DNA from: Burkholderia ubonensis
GTDB taxonomy: Bacteria; Pseudomonadota; Gammaproteobacteria; Burkholderiales; Burkholderiaceae
Direction: 5' to 3'
NCBI RefSeq assembly: GCF_902833085.1
Contig: NZ_CADFEB010000009.1
Coordinates: 186,001-250,000, forward strand
Length of the DNA stretch: 64,000 nt
Part shown: positions 52,854 to 61,801 of the stretch, in pieces
Numbering within the stretch: position 1 is the first letter of the stretch
How the letters are laid out: the number at the start of each line of letters is the position of its first letter
The notes under the pieces: model-generated
What the model was told of the DNA's origin: nothing
What the model saw: the letters and a program-made list of their open reading frames with translations, nothing else
Database searches by the model: none
Made by a program: the position numbers and the translations under genes

Positions 52854-53471
52854 ATGAGCGATATGCATCCTTCCGCCGACGCGGACTTCCTGATTCCGGC
52901 GCCGCCGGAAGCGCTGAGCATCGATTTCGCGAATACGCGTTACTGGCGGGGCAGCGAGACGCCGACGGAAACGCTCGGGACGGTCGACGACCTGCTGGCA
53001 TGGTGCCGCGAGCAGGGGGGCGTGCCGGCCGCGCTGGCGGACGCGTGCCGCGCGTCGACCGCGGATGCCGGGCCGGCATGGCTCGACGGCGCGCTGGCGC
53101 TGCGAGAGACGCTTTACCGGCTCTACCTCGCGCAGGCGGAGCAGCGCGAGCCGCCGGCGCGCGACGTCGCGGCGCTGCGCGGCCATCTCGCGCAAGCGGC
53201 GCCGCGGGTCGCGCTGGTGCGCACGAACGACCGGTACGCGTGGCAGGTCGGGCGCGAGGCCGCGACGCTCGGCGGGCTGCTGAGCCCGGTGCTGTGGTCG
53301 GCGATCGACCTGCTCGGCGGCACGCGCCTGGCGAAGGTCAAGCGGTGCGCGAACGACGCGTGCCAATGGCTGTTCGTCGACGACAGCAAGAACGGCAGTC
53401 GCCGCTGGTGCTCGATGGCGTCATGCGGCAATCGCGCGAAGGCCCATCGTCACTATTACAAGGCGGACTGA
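52854..53471 (+). CDS. CGNR zinc-finger/ABATE-domain regulator
   Basis: 205 residues. The N-terminal ABATE domain (LSIDFANTRYWRG, then GTVDDLLAWCREQGG and ALRETLYRLYLA) is followed by a CGNR zinc finger, RCANDACQWLFVDDSKNGSRRWC then MASCGNRAKAHRHY, with four cysteines in two pairs. The family is taken to be DNA-binding regulators. The start is placed at MSDMHPS; an ATG at 52830 lies inside the operator arm. A rightward -35 TTGTCA (52818) and -10 TACGAT (52842) would give a leaderless or near-leaderless transcript. It probably represses the VOC gene across the divergent operator. Confidence 0.88.
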   Translation: MSDMHPSADADFLIPAPPEALSIDFANTRYWRGSETPTETLGTVDDLLAWCREQGGVPAALADACRASTADAGPAWLDGALALRETLYRLYLAQAEQREPPARDVAALRGHLAQAAPRVALVRTNDRYAWQVGREAATLGGLLSPVLWSAIDLLGGTRLAKVKRCANDACQWLFVDDSKNGSRRWCSMASCGNRAKAHRHYYKAD

Positions 53472-53523
53472 CCGGGGACCGGCGGCGGACCGGCGCGCAC
53501 GGCCGCGTCGCGGCAGGCGTCGC

Positions 53524-55509
53524 CTACCTGCCGGACAGCTTTCGCCACATCGTCGTCTTGCTGATGCCGAGCATCGCGCACGCGCGGTCGCGATCGCCGC
53601 CGCATGCGTCGAGCGCCGCGCGGATCTCGTCGGCTTCCGCGCGGCGGCGGCGCGCCTGCAGCGTCGGCGCGTCGTCCGGATCGGCACACGCGTCGGCCGG
53701 GCTCGCGAACAGCTCCGGCGCGATGGCCCGCAAGGCGTCGGGATCGAGCACGCCGCACGGCGCAGCCTGCCCGTCGTCGCCCGCTTCCTCCGCCAGCTCC
53801 ACCGCGATCCGCTCGATCACGTTCTGTAATTCCCGTACGTTGCCGGGCCACCGGTAGCGCATCAGGATCGCCTGCGCCGCGTCGAGCACGCGCGCCGCGT
53901 CGCCGGCATCGCGCAGGCTGTCCGCCAGCCGCGGCTCGCGCCGCGCGGCCTGCACCAGCAGCGCGGCCGCGAGCGCGGGAATGTCGTCCGGGCGCTCGCG
54001 CAGCGGCGGCAGCCCGACGTTCAGGATGTTGAGCCGGTAGTAGAGATCCGCGCGGAACGTGCCGTCCTCGACGGCCGCGAGCAGCGGCCGGTGCGTCGCG
54101 GCGATCACGCGCACGTCGATGCGGATCGGCTCGGTCGACCCGAGCCGGATCACCTCGCGCTCCTGCAGCACGCGCAGCAGCCGGCTCTGCAGCGACGGCG
54201 GCATTTCGCCGATTTCGTCGAGGAACAGCGTGCCGCGATGCGCGGCCTCGAACAGGCCCGTCTTGCCGCCGCGCCGCGCGCCGGTGAACGCGCCTTCCTC
54301 GTAGCCGAACAGCTCGCTTTCGAGCAGCGCTTCCGGAAACGCGCCGCAGTTGATCGCGACGAACGGATAGCTGCGCCGCGCGGACAGCGCATGCAGGCTC
54401 TGCGCGATCATCTCCTTGCCGGTGCCGCTCTCGCCGAGCACGAGCACGGTCGCGTCGGATTTCGCGTAGCGGCGCACGAGGTCGCGCACGCGCGCCATCG
54501 GCGCGGATGCGCCGACCACGTCGTCGAGCGTATAGCGCGCCGCGAACTGCTGCGTGCCCGGCTGAGAGCGCAGCGCACGGTCGAGGCGCTCGACCGCGCG
54601 CGATTCCTGGAAGGTCAGCACGCTGCCCGACGTGACGCCGCGATCGACGAGCGGGCCGCGGTGCACGACGTAGCGCACGCCGCGCACGGTCGCGAGCGCG
54701 TCGCCGTCGTCGCCGCGCAGCGTGCGCAGCTCCGGCGTCAGGTCGACCAGCGCGCGGCCGACGGCCGCCGCGGGTTCGACCCCGAGCGCCAGCGCGAGCC
54801 GTTCGTTGATCGCCTCGACGCACCCGCGCGCATCGAGCGCGACGACGCCGTCGCGCAGGTGCTGGAGCAGGTTGTCGAGGCGCTGGCGGCGCAGCGCCTC
54901 GGCGTGCGTCGCATAGGCGACCTCGAGCGCGGTGTCGACGGCCTTGCGCACCGACGCATGCGAATACAGGAACACGGCGCCCATGCCGGCGCTCGCGGCC
55001 AGGTCGGTGACGAGGCCGGGGCCGACGATCGTCTCGATGCCGCGGTCGCGCAGGTCGTGCACGCAGGTTTCCGCTTCCTGCGCGGACTGATATGACGCAA
55101 ACTCGACGTCGAGGCCGTACGCGGCGACGAAGCGGCGCACCTCGGGCGGCGTCTCGCCGACGCTGACGAGCGCGATCCGCGACGCGTCGCGCCGGGCCCG
55201 CGCGAGCGCCTGCATCACGTCGAAGCCGGTCGGCGTGACGACTACGACCGGCACCGGCGCACGCGTTTTCAGGAAGCTGCCGTTCGAGCCGGCCGCGACG
55301 ATCACGTCGGGCCGCGCGGCGCCGGCCTCGGCGATCGCGTTGAGCGCCTCTTCATACGCGCGCGACACGATGCGCACGTCGGCGCGTTCGTCGAATTCGC
55401 CGGCGATCTCGCGAAAGAGGTCCCGCAGGCGGCTGATGCCCATCGCCCAGATGCGCGGCCGCACCGCGCGGTCGGCGGGGCCGATGGGCTTGATCGAGGA
55501 GAGGTCCAT
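53524..55509 (-). CDS. prpR: Sigma-54-dependent propionate catabolism regulator PrpR
   Basis: 661 residues. The N-terminal PrpR_N domain (about 15-185) binds 2-methylcitrate in relatives (RDLFREIAGEFDERADVRIVSRAYEEAL). A PAS-like segment follows (VALDARGCVEAINERLALALG). The AAA+ domain has GESGTGKE (Walker A), EEGAFTGARRGGKTG (sigma-54 contact) and LFLDEIGEMPPSLQSRLLRVLQ. The Fis-type end reads ALDACGGDRDRACAMLGISKTTMWRKLSG. It diverges from prpB; the -24/-12 promoter and a long dyad lie between, so it should activate prpBC-acnD-prpF when methylcitrate accumulates. Confidence 0.95.
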   Translation of the reverse strand: MDLSSIKPIGPADRAVRPRIWAMGISRLRDLFREIAGEFDERADVRIVSRAYEEALNAIAEAGAARPDVIVAAGSNGSFLKTRAPVPVVVVTPTGFDVMQALARARRDASRIALVSVGETPPEVRRFVAAYGLDVEFASYQSAQEAETCVHDLRDRGIETIVGPGLVTDLAASAGMGAVFLYSHASVRKAVDTALEVAYATHAEALRRQRLDNLLQHLRDGVVALDARGCVEAINERLALALGVEPAAAVGRALVDLTPELRTLRGDDGDALATVRGVRYVVHRGPLVDRGVTSGSVLTFQESRAVERLDRALRSQPGTQQFAARYTLDDVVGASAPMARVRDLVRRYAKSDATVLVLGESGTGKEMIAQSLHALSARRSYPFVAINCGAFPEALLESELFGYEEGAFTGARRGGKTGLFEAAHRGTLFLDEIGEMPPSLQSRLLRVLQEREVIRLGSTEPIRIDVRVIAATHRPLLAAVEDGTFRADLYYRLNILNVGLPPLRERPDDIPALAAALLVQAARREPRLADSLRDAGDAARVLDAAQAILMRYRWPGNVRELQNVIERIAVELAEEAGDDGQAAPCGVLDPDALRAIAPELFASPADACADPDDAPTLQARRRRAEADEIRAALDACGGDRDRACAMLGISKTTMWRKLSGR

Positions 55510-55531
55510 GACGAACGATTATGCGCGCGCG

Positions 55532-55568
55532 ATTTCATTTTTGGAACGTGGAATTTCCAAATTGAAAT
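55532..55568. promoter_or_regulatory. Dyad between prpR and prpB, candidate PrpR site
   Basis: ATTTCATTTTTGGAA (55532-55546) is mirrored by TTCCAAATTGAAAT (55555-55568) with one unpaired base. It is AT-rich against a GC-rich background. It lies about 85-120 bp upstream of the prp -24/-12 promoter, a normal enhancer distance, and just upstream of the prpR start, so PrpR may also regulate itself there. Confidence 0.65.
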
Positions 55569-55633
55569 CAATCGGCTGGGGTAGCACGCGGCTGGTTGCT
55601 TAAGAATCAGTGGGTTAGCGGCGACACGCGAGC

Positions 55634-55649
55634 TGGCCCGGTACTTGCT
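55634..55649 (+). promoter_or_regulatory. Sigma-54 (-24/-12) promoter of the prp operon
   Basis: TGGCCCGGTACTTGCT has GG and GC separated by exactly 10 nt and a consensus TTGC at -12; the -24 element is TGGCCC rather than TGGCAC. Transcription should start near 55661, about 20 nt before prpB and in front of its AGGAGG ribosome site. Confidence 0.8.
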
Positions 55650-55680
55650 GTGTAGCAGGCATTCCATCAGGAGGCCGTTC

Positions 55681-56574
55681 ATGAGCAACACGCATCTTCA
55701 AAGCGCCGGCGCGAAATTCCGCGCGGCAGTCGCGGCCGAGCAGCCGCTGCAGGTGGTCGGCGCGATCACCGCCTACGCGGCCAAGATGGCCCAGGCCGTC
55801 GGCTTCAAGGCCGTCTACCTGTCGGGCGGCGGCGTCGCCGCGAATTCGCTCGGCATCCCCGACCTCGGCATCAGCACGATGGAAGACGTGCTGATCGACG
55901 CGAACCGGATCACCAATGCGACCGACCTGCCGCTGCTCGTCGACATCGATACGGGCTGGGGCGGCGCGTTCAACATCGCGCGCACGGTCCGCTCATTCAT
56001 CAAGGCCGGCGTCGCCGCCGTGCACCTCGAGGACCAGGTCGGCCAGAAGCGCTGCGGCCACCGTCCGGGCAAGGAGGTCGTGCCGGCCGAGGAAATGGTC
56101 GATCGCGTCAAGGCCGCGGTCGATGCGCGCACCGACGACCAGTTCGTGATCATGGCCCGCACCGATGCGGCCGCCGCCGAAGGGATCGACTCGGCGATCG
56201 AGCGCGCGGTGGCCTACGTCGAAGCCGGCGCGGACATGATCTTCCCGGAAGCGATGAAGACGCTCGACGACTATCGCCGCTTCAAGGCGGCCGTGAAGGT
56301 GCCGATCCTCGCGAACCTGACCGAATTCGGCTCGACGCCGCTGTTCACGCTCGACGAGCTGCGCGAGGCGAACGTCGACATCGCGCTGTACTGCTGCGGC
56401 GCCTATCGCGCGATGAACAAGGCCGCGCTGAATTTCTACGAGACGCTGCGCCGCGACGGCACGCAGAAGGCGGCCGTGCCGACGATGCAGACGCGCGCCG
56501 AGCTGTACGACTTCCTCGGCTATCACGCTTACGAGCAGAAGCTCGACGAGCTGTTCGCGCAGGGCAAGAAGTAA
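55681..56574 (+). CDS. prpB: 2-methylisocitrate lyase PrpB
   Basis: 297 residues, cytosolic, isocitrate-lyase superfamily. It splits 2-methylisocitrate into pyruvate and succinate. The active-site loop is seen as QKRCGHRPGKEVVP (catalytic Cys in KRCGHR), with YLSGGGVAANSLGIPD, DIDTGWGGAFN (metal ligands) and HLEDQVG around it. NLTEFGSTPLFTLDEL is typical of PrpB. Its ATG follows CATCAGGAGGCCGTTC, a perfect ribosome site. It is first in the prpB-prpC-acnD-prpF operon; the sigma-54 promoter lies 32 nt upstream. Confidence 0.96.
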   Translation: MSNTHLQSAGAKFRAAVAAEQPLQVVGAITAYAAKMAQAVGFKAVYLSGGGVAANSLGIPDLGISTMEDVLIDANRITNATDLPLLVDIDTGWGGAFNIARTVRSFIKAGVAAVHLEDQVGQKRCGHRPGKEVVPAEEMVDRVKAAVDARTDDQFVIMARTDAAAAEGIDSAIERAVAYVEAGADMIFPEAMKTLDDYRRFKAAVKVPILANLTEFGSTPLFTLDELREANVDIALYCCGAYRAMNKAALNFYETLRRDGTQKAAVPTMQTRAELYDFLGYHAYEQKLDELFAQGKK

Positions 56575-56627
56575 CGCGGCCCGCCGCCCACGAGACACGT
56601 ATCGGAAACATACTGGAGAAGGGAAAC

Positions 56628-57800
56628 ATGAGCGAGACGAAAGACGCAGCAGCACCGGCCGCCGCAGGCGCGTTCAAGCCGAAGAAGTCGGTCGCGCTGT
56701 CGGGCGTGACGGCCGGCAACACGGCCCTCTGCACGGTCGGCAAGACCGGCAACGACCTGCACTACCGCGGCTACGACATCCTCGACGTCGCCGAGTCGTG
56801 CGAGTTCGAGGAAATCGCGCACCTGCTCGTGCACGAGCGGCTGCCGAACCTGACCGAACTGGCCGCGTACAAGGCGAAGCTGCGCGCGATGCGCGGCCTG
56901 CCGAACGCGCTGAAGGCGGCGCTCGAGCAGATCCCGGCGTCCGCGCACCCGATGGACGTGATGCGCACGGGCGTGTCGGTGCTCGGCACCGTGCTGCCGG
57001 AGAAGGAAGATCACAACCTGCCGGGCGCGCGCGACATCGCCGACCGCCTGATGGCGTCGCTCGGCTCGATGCTGCTGTACTGGTATCACTTCTCGCACAA
57101 CGGCAAGCGCATCGAGACCGAAACCGACGACGACTCGATCGGCGGCCACTTCCTGCACCTGCTGCACGGCAAGGCCCCGTCGAAGTCGTGGGTCGACGCG
57201 ATGCACACGTCGCTGATCCTGTACGCTGAGCACGAGTTCAACGCGTCGACGTTCACCGGCCGCGTGATCGCGGGCACGGGCTCGGACATCTACTCGGCGA
57301 TCACCGGCGCGATCGGCGCGCTGCGCGGGCCGAAGCACGGCGGCGCGAACGAAGTCGCGTACGAAGTGCAGAGCCGCTACCGCTCGCCGGACGAGGCGGA
57401 AGCCGACATCCGCCGCCGCGTCGAGAACAAGGAAGTCGTGATCGGCTTCGGCCATCCGGTCTACACGATCTCCGATCCGCGCAACAAGGTGATCAAGGGC
57501 GTCGCGCACAAGCTGTCGAAGGAAGCGGGCGACCTGAAGCTGTACAACATCGCCGAGCGTCTCGAATCGGTGATGTGGGATGCGAAGAAGATGTTCCCGA
57601 ACCTCGACTGGTTCAGCGCGGTGTCGTATCACATGATGGGCGTGCCGACCGCGATGTTCACGCCGCTGTTCGTGATCTCGCGCACGTCCGGCTGGAGCGC
57701 GCACGTCATCGAGCAGCGCATCGACAACAAGATCATCCGCCCGAGCGCGAACTACACGGGTCCGGAAGACCTGCAGTTCGTGCCGATCGAGAAGCGCTGA
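56628..57800 (+). CDS. prpC: 2-methylcitrate synthase PrpC
   Basis: 390 residues. It condenses propionyl-CoA and oxaloacetate to 2-methylcitrate. Citrate-synthase-family blocks are seen: YRGYDILDVAESCEFEEIAHLLVH, DSIGGHFLHLLHGKAPS, TFTGRVIAGTGSDIYSAITGAIGALRGPKHGGANE (catalytic His in KHGGAN) and EVVIGFGHPVYTISDPR (second His), then GVPTAMFTPLFVISRTSGWSAHV. The length and the HPMDVMRTGVS segment fit PrpC rather than GltA. It lies 53 nt after prpB with GAGAAGGGAAAC as ribosome site. Confidence 0.96.
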   Translation: MSETKDAAAPAAAGAFKPKKSVALSGVTAGNTALCTVGKTGNDLHYRGYDILDVAESCEFEEIAHLLVHERLPNLTELAAYKAKLRAMRGLPNALKAALEQIPASAHPMDVMRTGVSVLGTVLPEKEDHNLPGARDIADRLMASLGSMLLYWYHFSHNGKRIETETDDDSIGGHFLHLLHGKAPSKSWVDAMHTSLILYAEHEFNASTFTGRVIAGTGSDIYSAITGAIGALRGPKHGGANEVAYEVQSRYRSPDEAEADIRRRVENKEVVIGFGHPVYTISDPRNKVIKGVAHKLSKEAGDLKLYNIAERLESVMWDAKKMFPNLDWFSAVSYHMMGVPTAMFTPLFVISRTSGWSAHVIEQRIDNKIIRPSANYTGPEDLQFVPIEKR

Positions 57801-57863
57801 TCGGGCGCCCGGGGGAGGCCGGTCGGCTTCCCCGCTCATGAATTCCCAGCTTTCCCCCACATC

Positions 57864-60461
57864 ATGAATACCGCCTACCGCAAACCCCTGCCCGGCACGT
57901 CGCTGGACTACTTCGACGCACGCGCCGCGGTCGACGCGATCGCGCCCGGCGCCTACGACACGCTGCCGTACACGTCGCGCGTGCTCGCCGAAAACCTCGT
58001 GCGCCGCTGCGATCCGGCGATCCTCGCCGCTTCGCTGAAGCAGATCGTCGAGCGCAAGCGCGAACGCGATTTCCCGTGGTTCCCGGCGCGCGTCGTGTGC
58101 CATGACATCCTCGGCCAGACGGCGCTCGTCGATCTCGCGGGCCTGCGCGACGCGATCGCCGAGCGCGGCGGCGACCCGGCGAAGGTGAACCCGGTCGTGC
58201 CCGTGCAGCTGATCGTCGATCACTCGCTCGCCGTCGAGTGCGGCGGCTTCGATCCGGACGCGTTCGCGAAGAACCGCGCGATCGAGGATCGCCGCAACGA
58301 GGACCGCTTCCACTTCATCGAATGGACGAAGCAGTCGTTCGAGAACGTCGACGTGATCCCGCCGGGCAACGGCATCATGCACCAGATCAACCTGGAGAAG
58401 ATGTCGCCGGTGATCCAGGCGCAGGACGGCGTAGCGTATCCGGACACCTGCGTCGGCACCGACAGCCACACGCCGCACGTCGACGCGCTCGGCGTGATCG
58501 CGATCGGCGTCGGCGGGCTGGAGGCCGAGAACGTGATGCTCGGCCGCGCGTCGTGGATGCGCCTGCCCGACATCGTCGGCGTCGAGCTGACCGGCAAGCG
58601 CCAGCCCGGCATCACCGCGACCGACGTCGTGCTCGCGCTGACCGAGTTCCTGCGCAAGGAAAAGGTGGTCGGCGCGTATCTGGAATTCCGGGGCGCAGGC
58701 GCGGCGAGCCTCACGCTCGGCGACCGCGCGACGATCTCGAACATGGCGCCCGAATATGGCGCGACGGCCGCGATGTTCTTCATCGACGGCCAGACGACCG
58801 ACTACCTGCGCCTCACCGGCCGCAGCGACGAGCAGGTGAAGCTCGTCGAGACCTACGCGAAGGAAGCGGGCCTGTGGGCCGACACGCTGCAGCACGCGCA
58901 GTACGAGCGCACGCTGACGTTCGACCTGTCGAGCGTCGTGCGCAACATGGCCGGCCCGTCGAACCCGCACAAGCGGCTGCCGACGTCGGACCTCGCCGCG
59001 CGCGGGATCGCCGGCCAGTGGGAAGAGAAGGCGGGCGAGATGCCCGACGGCGCGGTGATCATCGCCGCGATCACGAGCTGCACGAACACGAGCAACCCGC
59101 GCAACGTGATTGCAGCCGCCCTGCTCGCACGCAACGCGAACGCGCGCGGCCTCGTGCGCAAGCCGTGGGTGAAGAGCTCGCTCGCGCCGGGCTCGAAGGC
59201 GGTCGAGCTGTATCTGGAAGAAGCGAACCTGCTGCCGGAGCTGGAGAAGCTCGGCTTCGGCATCGTCGCGTTCGCGTGCACGACCTGCAACGGGATGTCG
59301 GGCGCGCTCGACCCGAAGATCCAGCAGGAGATCGTCGATCGCGACCTGTACGCGACCGCCGTGCTGTCCGGCAACCGTAACTTCGACGGCCGCATCCATC
59401 CGTATGCGAAGCAGGCGTTCCTCGCGTCGCCGCCGCTCGTCGTTGCTTACGCGATCGCGGGCACGATCCGCTTCGACATCGAGAAGGACGTGCTCGGCCA
59501 CGACCAGGACGGCCAGCCCGTCACGCTGAAGGACATCTGGCCGACCGACGAGGAGATCGACGCGATCGTCGCGTCGAGCGTGAAGCCCGAGCAGTTCCGC
59601 AAGGTCTACGAGCCGATGTTCGCGCGCAGCGCCGATGCGGGCGAGCGCGCGGCGCCGCTGTACGACTGGCGCGCGCAGAGCACGTACATCCGCCGTCCGC
59701 CGTACTGGGAAGGTGCGCTGGCCGGCGAGCGCACGCTCAAGGGCATGCGCCCGCTCGCGGTGCTCGGCGACAACATCACGACCGACCACCTGTCGCCGTC
59801 GAACGCGATCCTCGCGAACAGCGCGGCCGGCGAGTACCTTACGAAGATGGGCCTGCCGGAAGAAGACTTCAACTCGTACGCGACGCACCGGGGCGACCAC
59901 CTGACCGCGCAGCGCGCGACCTTCGCGAACCCGACGCTCGTCAACGAGATGGCGGTGGTCGACGGCGCGGTGAAGAAGGGTTCGCTCGCGCGCGTCGAGC
60001 CGGAAGGCAAGGTCATGCGGATGTGGGAAGCGATCGAGACGTACATGAATCGCAAGCAGCCGCTGATCGTCGTGGCCGGCGCGGACTACGGCCAGGGCTC
60101 GTCGCGCGACTGGGCCGCGAAGGGCGTGCGGCTCGCGGGCGTCGAGGCGATCGTCGCCGAAGGCTTCGAGCGGATTCACCGCACGAACCTGATCGGGATG
60201 GGCGTGCTGCCGCTCGAGTTCAAGCCGGGCACGAACCGGACGACGCTCGGCATCGACGGCACCGAGACCTTCGACGTGGTCGGCGCGCGCACGCCGCGCG
60301 CGGACCTGACGCTCGTGATCCATCGCAGGAATGGCGAGCGCGTCGAGGTGCCGGTCACGTGCCGGCTCGATACGGCCGAGGAAGTGTCGATCTACGATGC
60401 GGGCGGCGTGCTGCAGCGCTTCGCGCAGGACTTCCTCGAATCGTCGCAGGCGGCGGCCTGA
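57864..60461 (+). CDS. acnD: Fe/S-dependent 2-methylcitrate dehydratase AcnD
   Basis: 865 residues, aconitase family. It dehydrates 2-methylcitrate to 2-methyl-cis-aconitate, replacing PrpD in this form of the cycle. The cluster ligands are in AITSCTNTSNPRNV and FACTTCNGMSG. NTAYRKPLPGTSLDYFDARAAVD at the start and VVCHDILGQTALVDLAG are specific for AcnD; TDSHTPHVDALGVIAIGVGGLEAE and GQGSSRDWAAKG are general aconitase blocks. Its ATG has no clear ribosome site, but a 9-codon frame from 57838 ends in a TGA that overlaps it. It needs PrpF to work. Confidence 0.96.
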   Translation: MNTAYRKPLPGTSLDYFDARAAVDAIAPGAYDTLPYTSRVLAENLVRRCDPAILAASLKQIVERKRERDFPWFPARVVCHDILGQTALVDLAGLRDAIAERGGDPAKVNPVVPVQLIVDHSLAVECGGFDPDAFAKNRAIEDRRNEDRFHFIEWTKQSFENVDVIPPGNGIMHQINLEKMSPVIQAQDGVAYPDTCVGTDSHTPHVDALGVIAIGVGGLEAENVMLGRASWMRLPDIVGVELTGKRQPGITATDVVLALTEFLRKEKVVGAYLEFRGAGAASLTLGDRATISNMAPEYGATAAMFFIDGQTTDYLRLTGRSDEQVKLVETYAKEAGLWADTLQHAQYERTLTFDLSSVVRNMAGPSNPHKRLPTSDLAARGIAGQWEEKAGEMPDGAVIIAAITSCTNTSNPRNVIAAALLARNANARGLVRKPWVKSSLAPGSKAVELYLEEANLLPELEKLGFGIVAFACTTCNGMSGALDPKIQQEIVDRDLYATAVLSGNRNFDGRIHPYAKQAFLASPPLVVAYAIAGTIRFDIEKDVLGHDQDGQPVTLKDIWPTDEEIDAIVASSVKPEQFRKVYEPMFARSADAGERAAPLYDWRAQSTYIRRPPYWEGALAGERTLKGMRPLAVLGDNITTDHLSPSNAILANSAAGEYLTKMGLPEEDFNSYATHRGDHLTAQRATFANPTLVNEMAVVDGAVKKGSLARVEPEGKVMRMWEAIETYMNRKQPLIVVAGADYGQGSSRDWAAKGVRLAGVEAIVAEGFERIHRTNLIGMGVLPLEFKPGTNRTTLGIDGTETFDVVGARTPRADLTLVIHRRNGERVEVPVTCRLDTAEEVSIYDAGGVLQRFAQDFLESSQAAA

Positions 60462-60486
60462 CCGGAGCACATCAGGAAAACCACAC

Positions 60487-61677
60487 ATGGCTCACATCCC
60501 TCAAATCAGGATTCCCGCGACCTACCTGCGCGGCGGCACCAGCAAGGGCGTGTTCTTCCGCCTGCAGGACCTGCCCGAGGCCGCGCAGGCGCCCGGCGCC
60601 GCGCGCGACGCGCTGCTGCTGCGCGTGATCGGCAGCCCCGACCCGTACGGCAAGCAGATCGACGGGATGGGCGGCGCGACGTCGTCCACCAGCAAGACGG
60701 TGATCGTGTCGAAGAGCACGCGGCCCGGCCACGACGTCGACTACCTGTTCGGGCAGGTCGCGATCGACCGCGCGTTCGTCGACTGGACCGGCAACTGCGG
60801 CAACCTGTCGGCGGCGGTCGGCCCGTTCGCGATCGGCGGCGGCCTCGTCGATCCGGCGCGCGTGCCGCGCGACGGCATCGCGACCGTGCGGATCTGGCAG
60901 GCGAACATCGGCAAGACGATCGTCGCCCACGTGCCGATCACGAACGGCGCGGTGCAGGAAACCGGCGACTTCGAGCTGGACGGCGTCACGTTCCCGGCGG
61001 CGGAGGTGCAGCTCGAGTTCATGGACCCGGCCGCCGACGAGGAAGGCGCGGGCGGCGCGATGTTCCCGACCGGCAACCTCGTCGACGATCTCGCGGTGCC
61101 GGGCATCGGCACGCTGAAGGCGACGATGATCAACGCGGGGATTCCGACGATCTTCGTCGACGCGGAGGCGATCGGCTACACGGGCACCGAACTGCAGGAC
61201 GCGATCAACGGCGACGCGAAGGCGCTCGAGAAGTTCGAGACGATTCGCGCGCACGGCGCGCTGCGCATGGGCCTGATCGACACGCTCGACGAGATCGCGA
61301 CGCGGCAGCACACGCCGAAGATCGCGTTCGTCGCGAAGCCGGCCGACTACATCGCGTCGAGCGGCAAGCGCGTCGCGGCCGCCGATGTCGACCTGCTGGT
61401 GCGCGCGATGTCGATGGGCAAGCTGCATCACGCGATGATGGGCACGGCGGCGGTCGCGATCGGCACGGCCGCCGCGATTCCGGGCACGCTCGTCAACCTG
61501 GCGGCGGGCGGCGGCGAGCGCCAGGCGGTGCGTTTCGGGCATCCGTCGGGCACGCTGCGGGTCGGCGCGGAAGCGAAACTGGAAAACGGCGAATGGACCG
61601 TCACCAAGGCGATCATGAGCCGCAGCGCGCGCGTGTTGATGGAAGGCTGGGTGCGCGTGCCGGGGGATGCGTTCTGA
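60487..61677 (+). CDS. prpF: 2-methylaconitate cis-trans isomerase PrpF
   Basis: 396 residues. PrpF isomerises the 2-methyl-aconitate made by AcnD so that aconitase can hydrate it. The family blocks are IRIPATYLRGGTSKGVFF at the start, QIDGMGGATSSTSKTVIV and DWTGNCGNLSAAVGPFAI, which matches the diaminopimelate-epimerase-like active site. AGGAAAACCACAC precedes the ATG, and acnD ends 26 nt upstream. The operon ends here, with a terminator 33 nt later. Confidence 0.96.
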   Translation: MAHIPQIRIPATYLRGGTSKGVFFRLQDLPEAAQAPGAARDALLLRVIGSPDPYGKQIDGMGGATSSTSKTVIVSKSTRPGHDVDYLFGQVAIDRAFVDWTGNCGNLSAAVGPFAIGGGLVDPARVPRDGIATVRIWQANIGKTIVAHVPITNGAVQETGDFELDGVTFPAAEVQLEFMDPAADEEGAGGAMFPTGNLVDDLAVPGIGTLKATMINAGIPTIFVDAEAIGYTGTELQDAINGDAKALEKFETIRAHGALRMGLIDTLDEIATRQHTPKIAFVAKPADYIASSGKRVAAADVDLLVRAMSMGKLHHAMMGTAAVAIGTAAAIPGTLVNLAAGGGERQAVRFGHPSGTLRVGAEAKLENGEWTVTKAIMSRSARVLMEGWVRVPGDAF

Positions 61678-61709
61678 CGCGGCGCGTTCAGTGTGAACAG
61701 CCCTGCCGA

Positions 61710-61745
61710 TCCCTGCGAAGCGGACCCCGCCGAGCAGGGATTTTT
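61710..61745 (+). terminator. Intrinsic terminator of the prp operon
   Basis: Stem TCCCTGC / GCAGGGA (61710-61716 and 61734-61740) with an inner GCGG-ACC-CCGC stem, followed by TTTTT. It lies between prpF and the CoA transferase gene, so the latter probably has its own promoter or depends on read-through. Confidence 0.78.
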
Positions 61746-61801
61746 CGTTTGAGAGGGCGTCCGTCGCAAACGCCCTCCGACCGCCAAGCATGGAGAACCG
61801 C

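Noticed and set aside
53456..54823. Leftward frame overlapping prpR
   Set aside because: Arg/Ala-rich shadow in a different frame of prpR; it has no ribosome site or family motif.
56529..60488. Leftward frame of over 1300 codons opposite the prp operon
   Set aside because: Arg/Ala/Val-rich sequence with no domain, the usual antisense shadow in GC-rich DNA; the rightward prpC and acnD genes are unambiguous.
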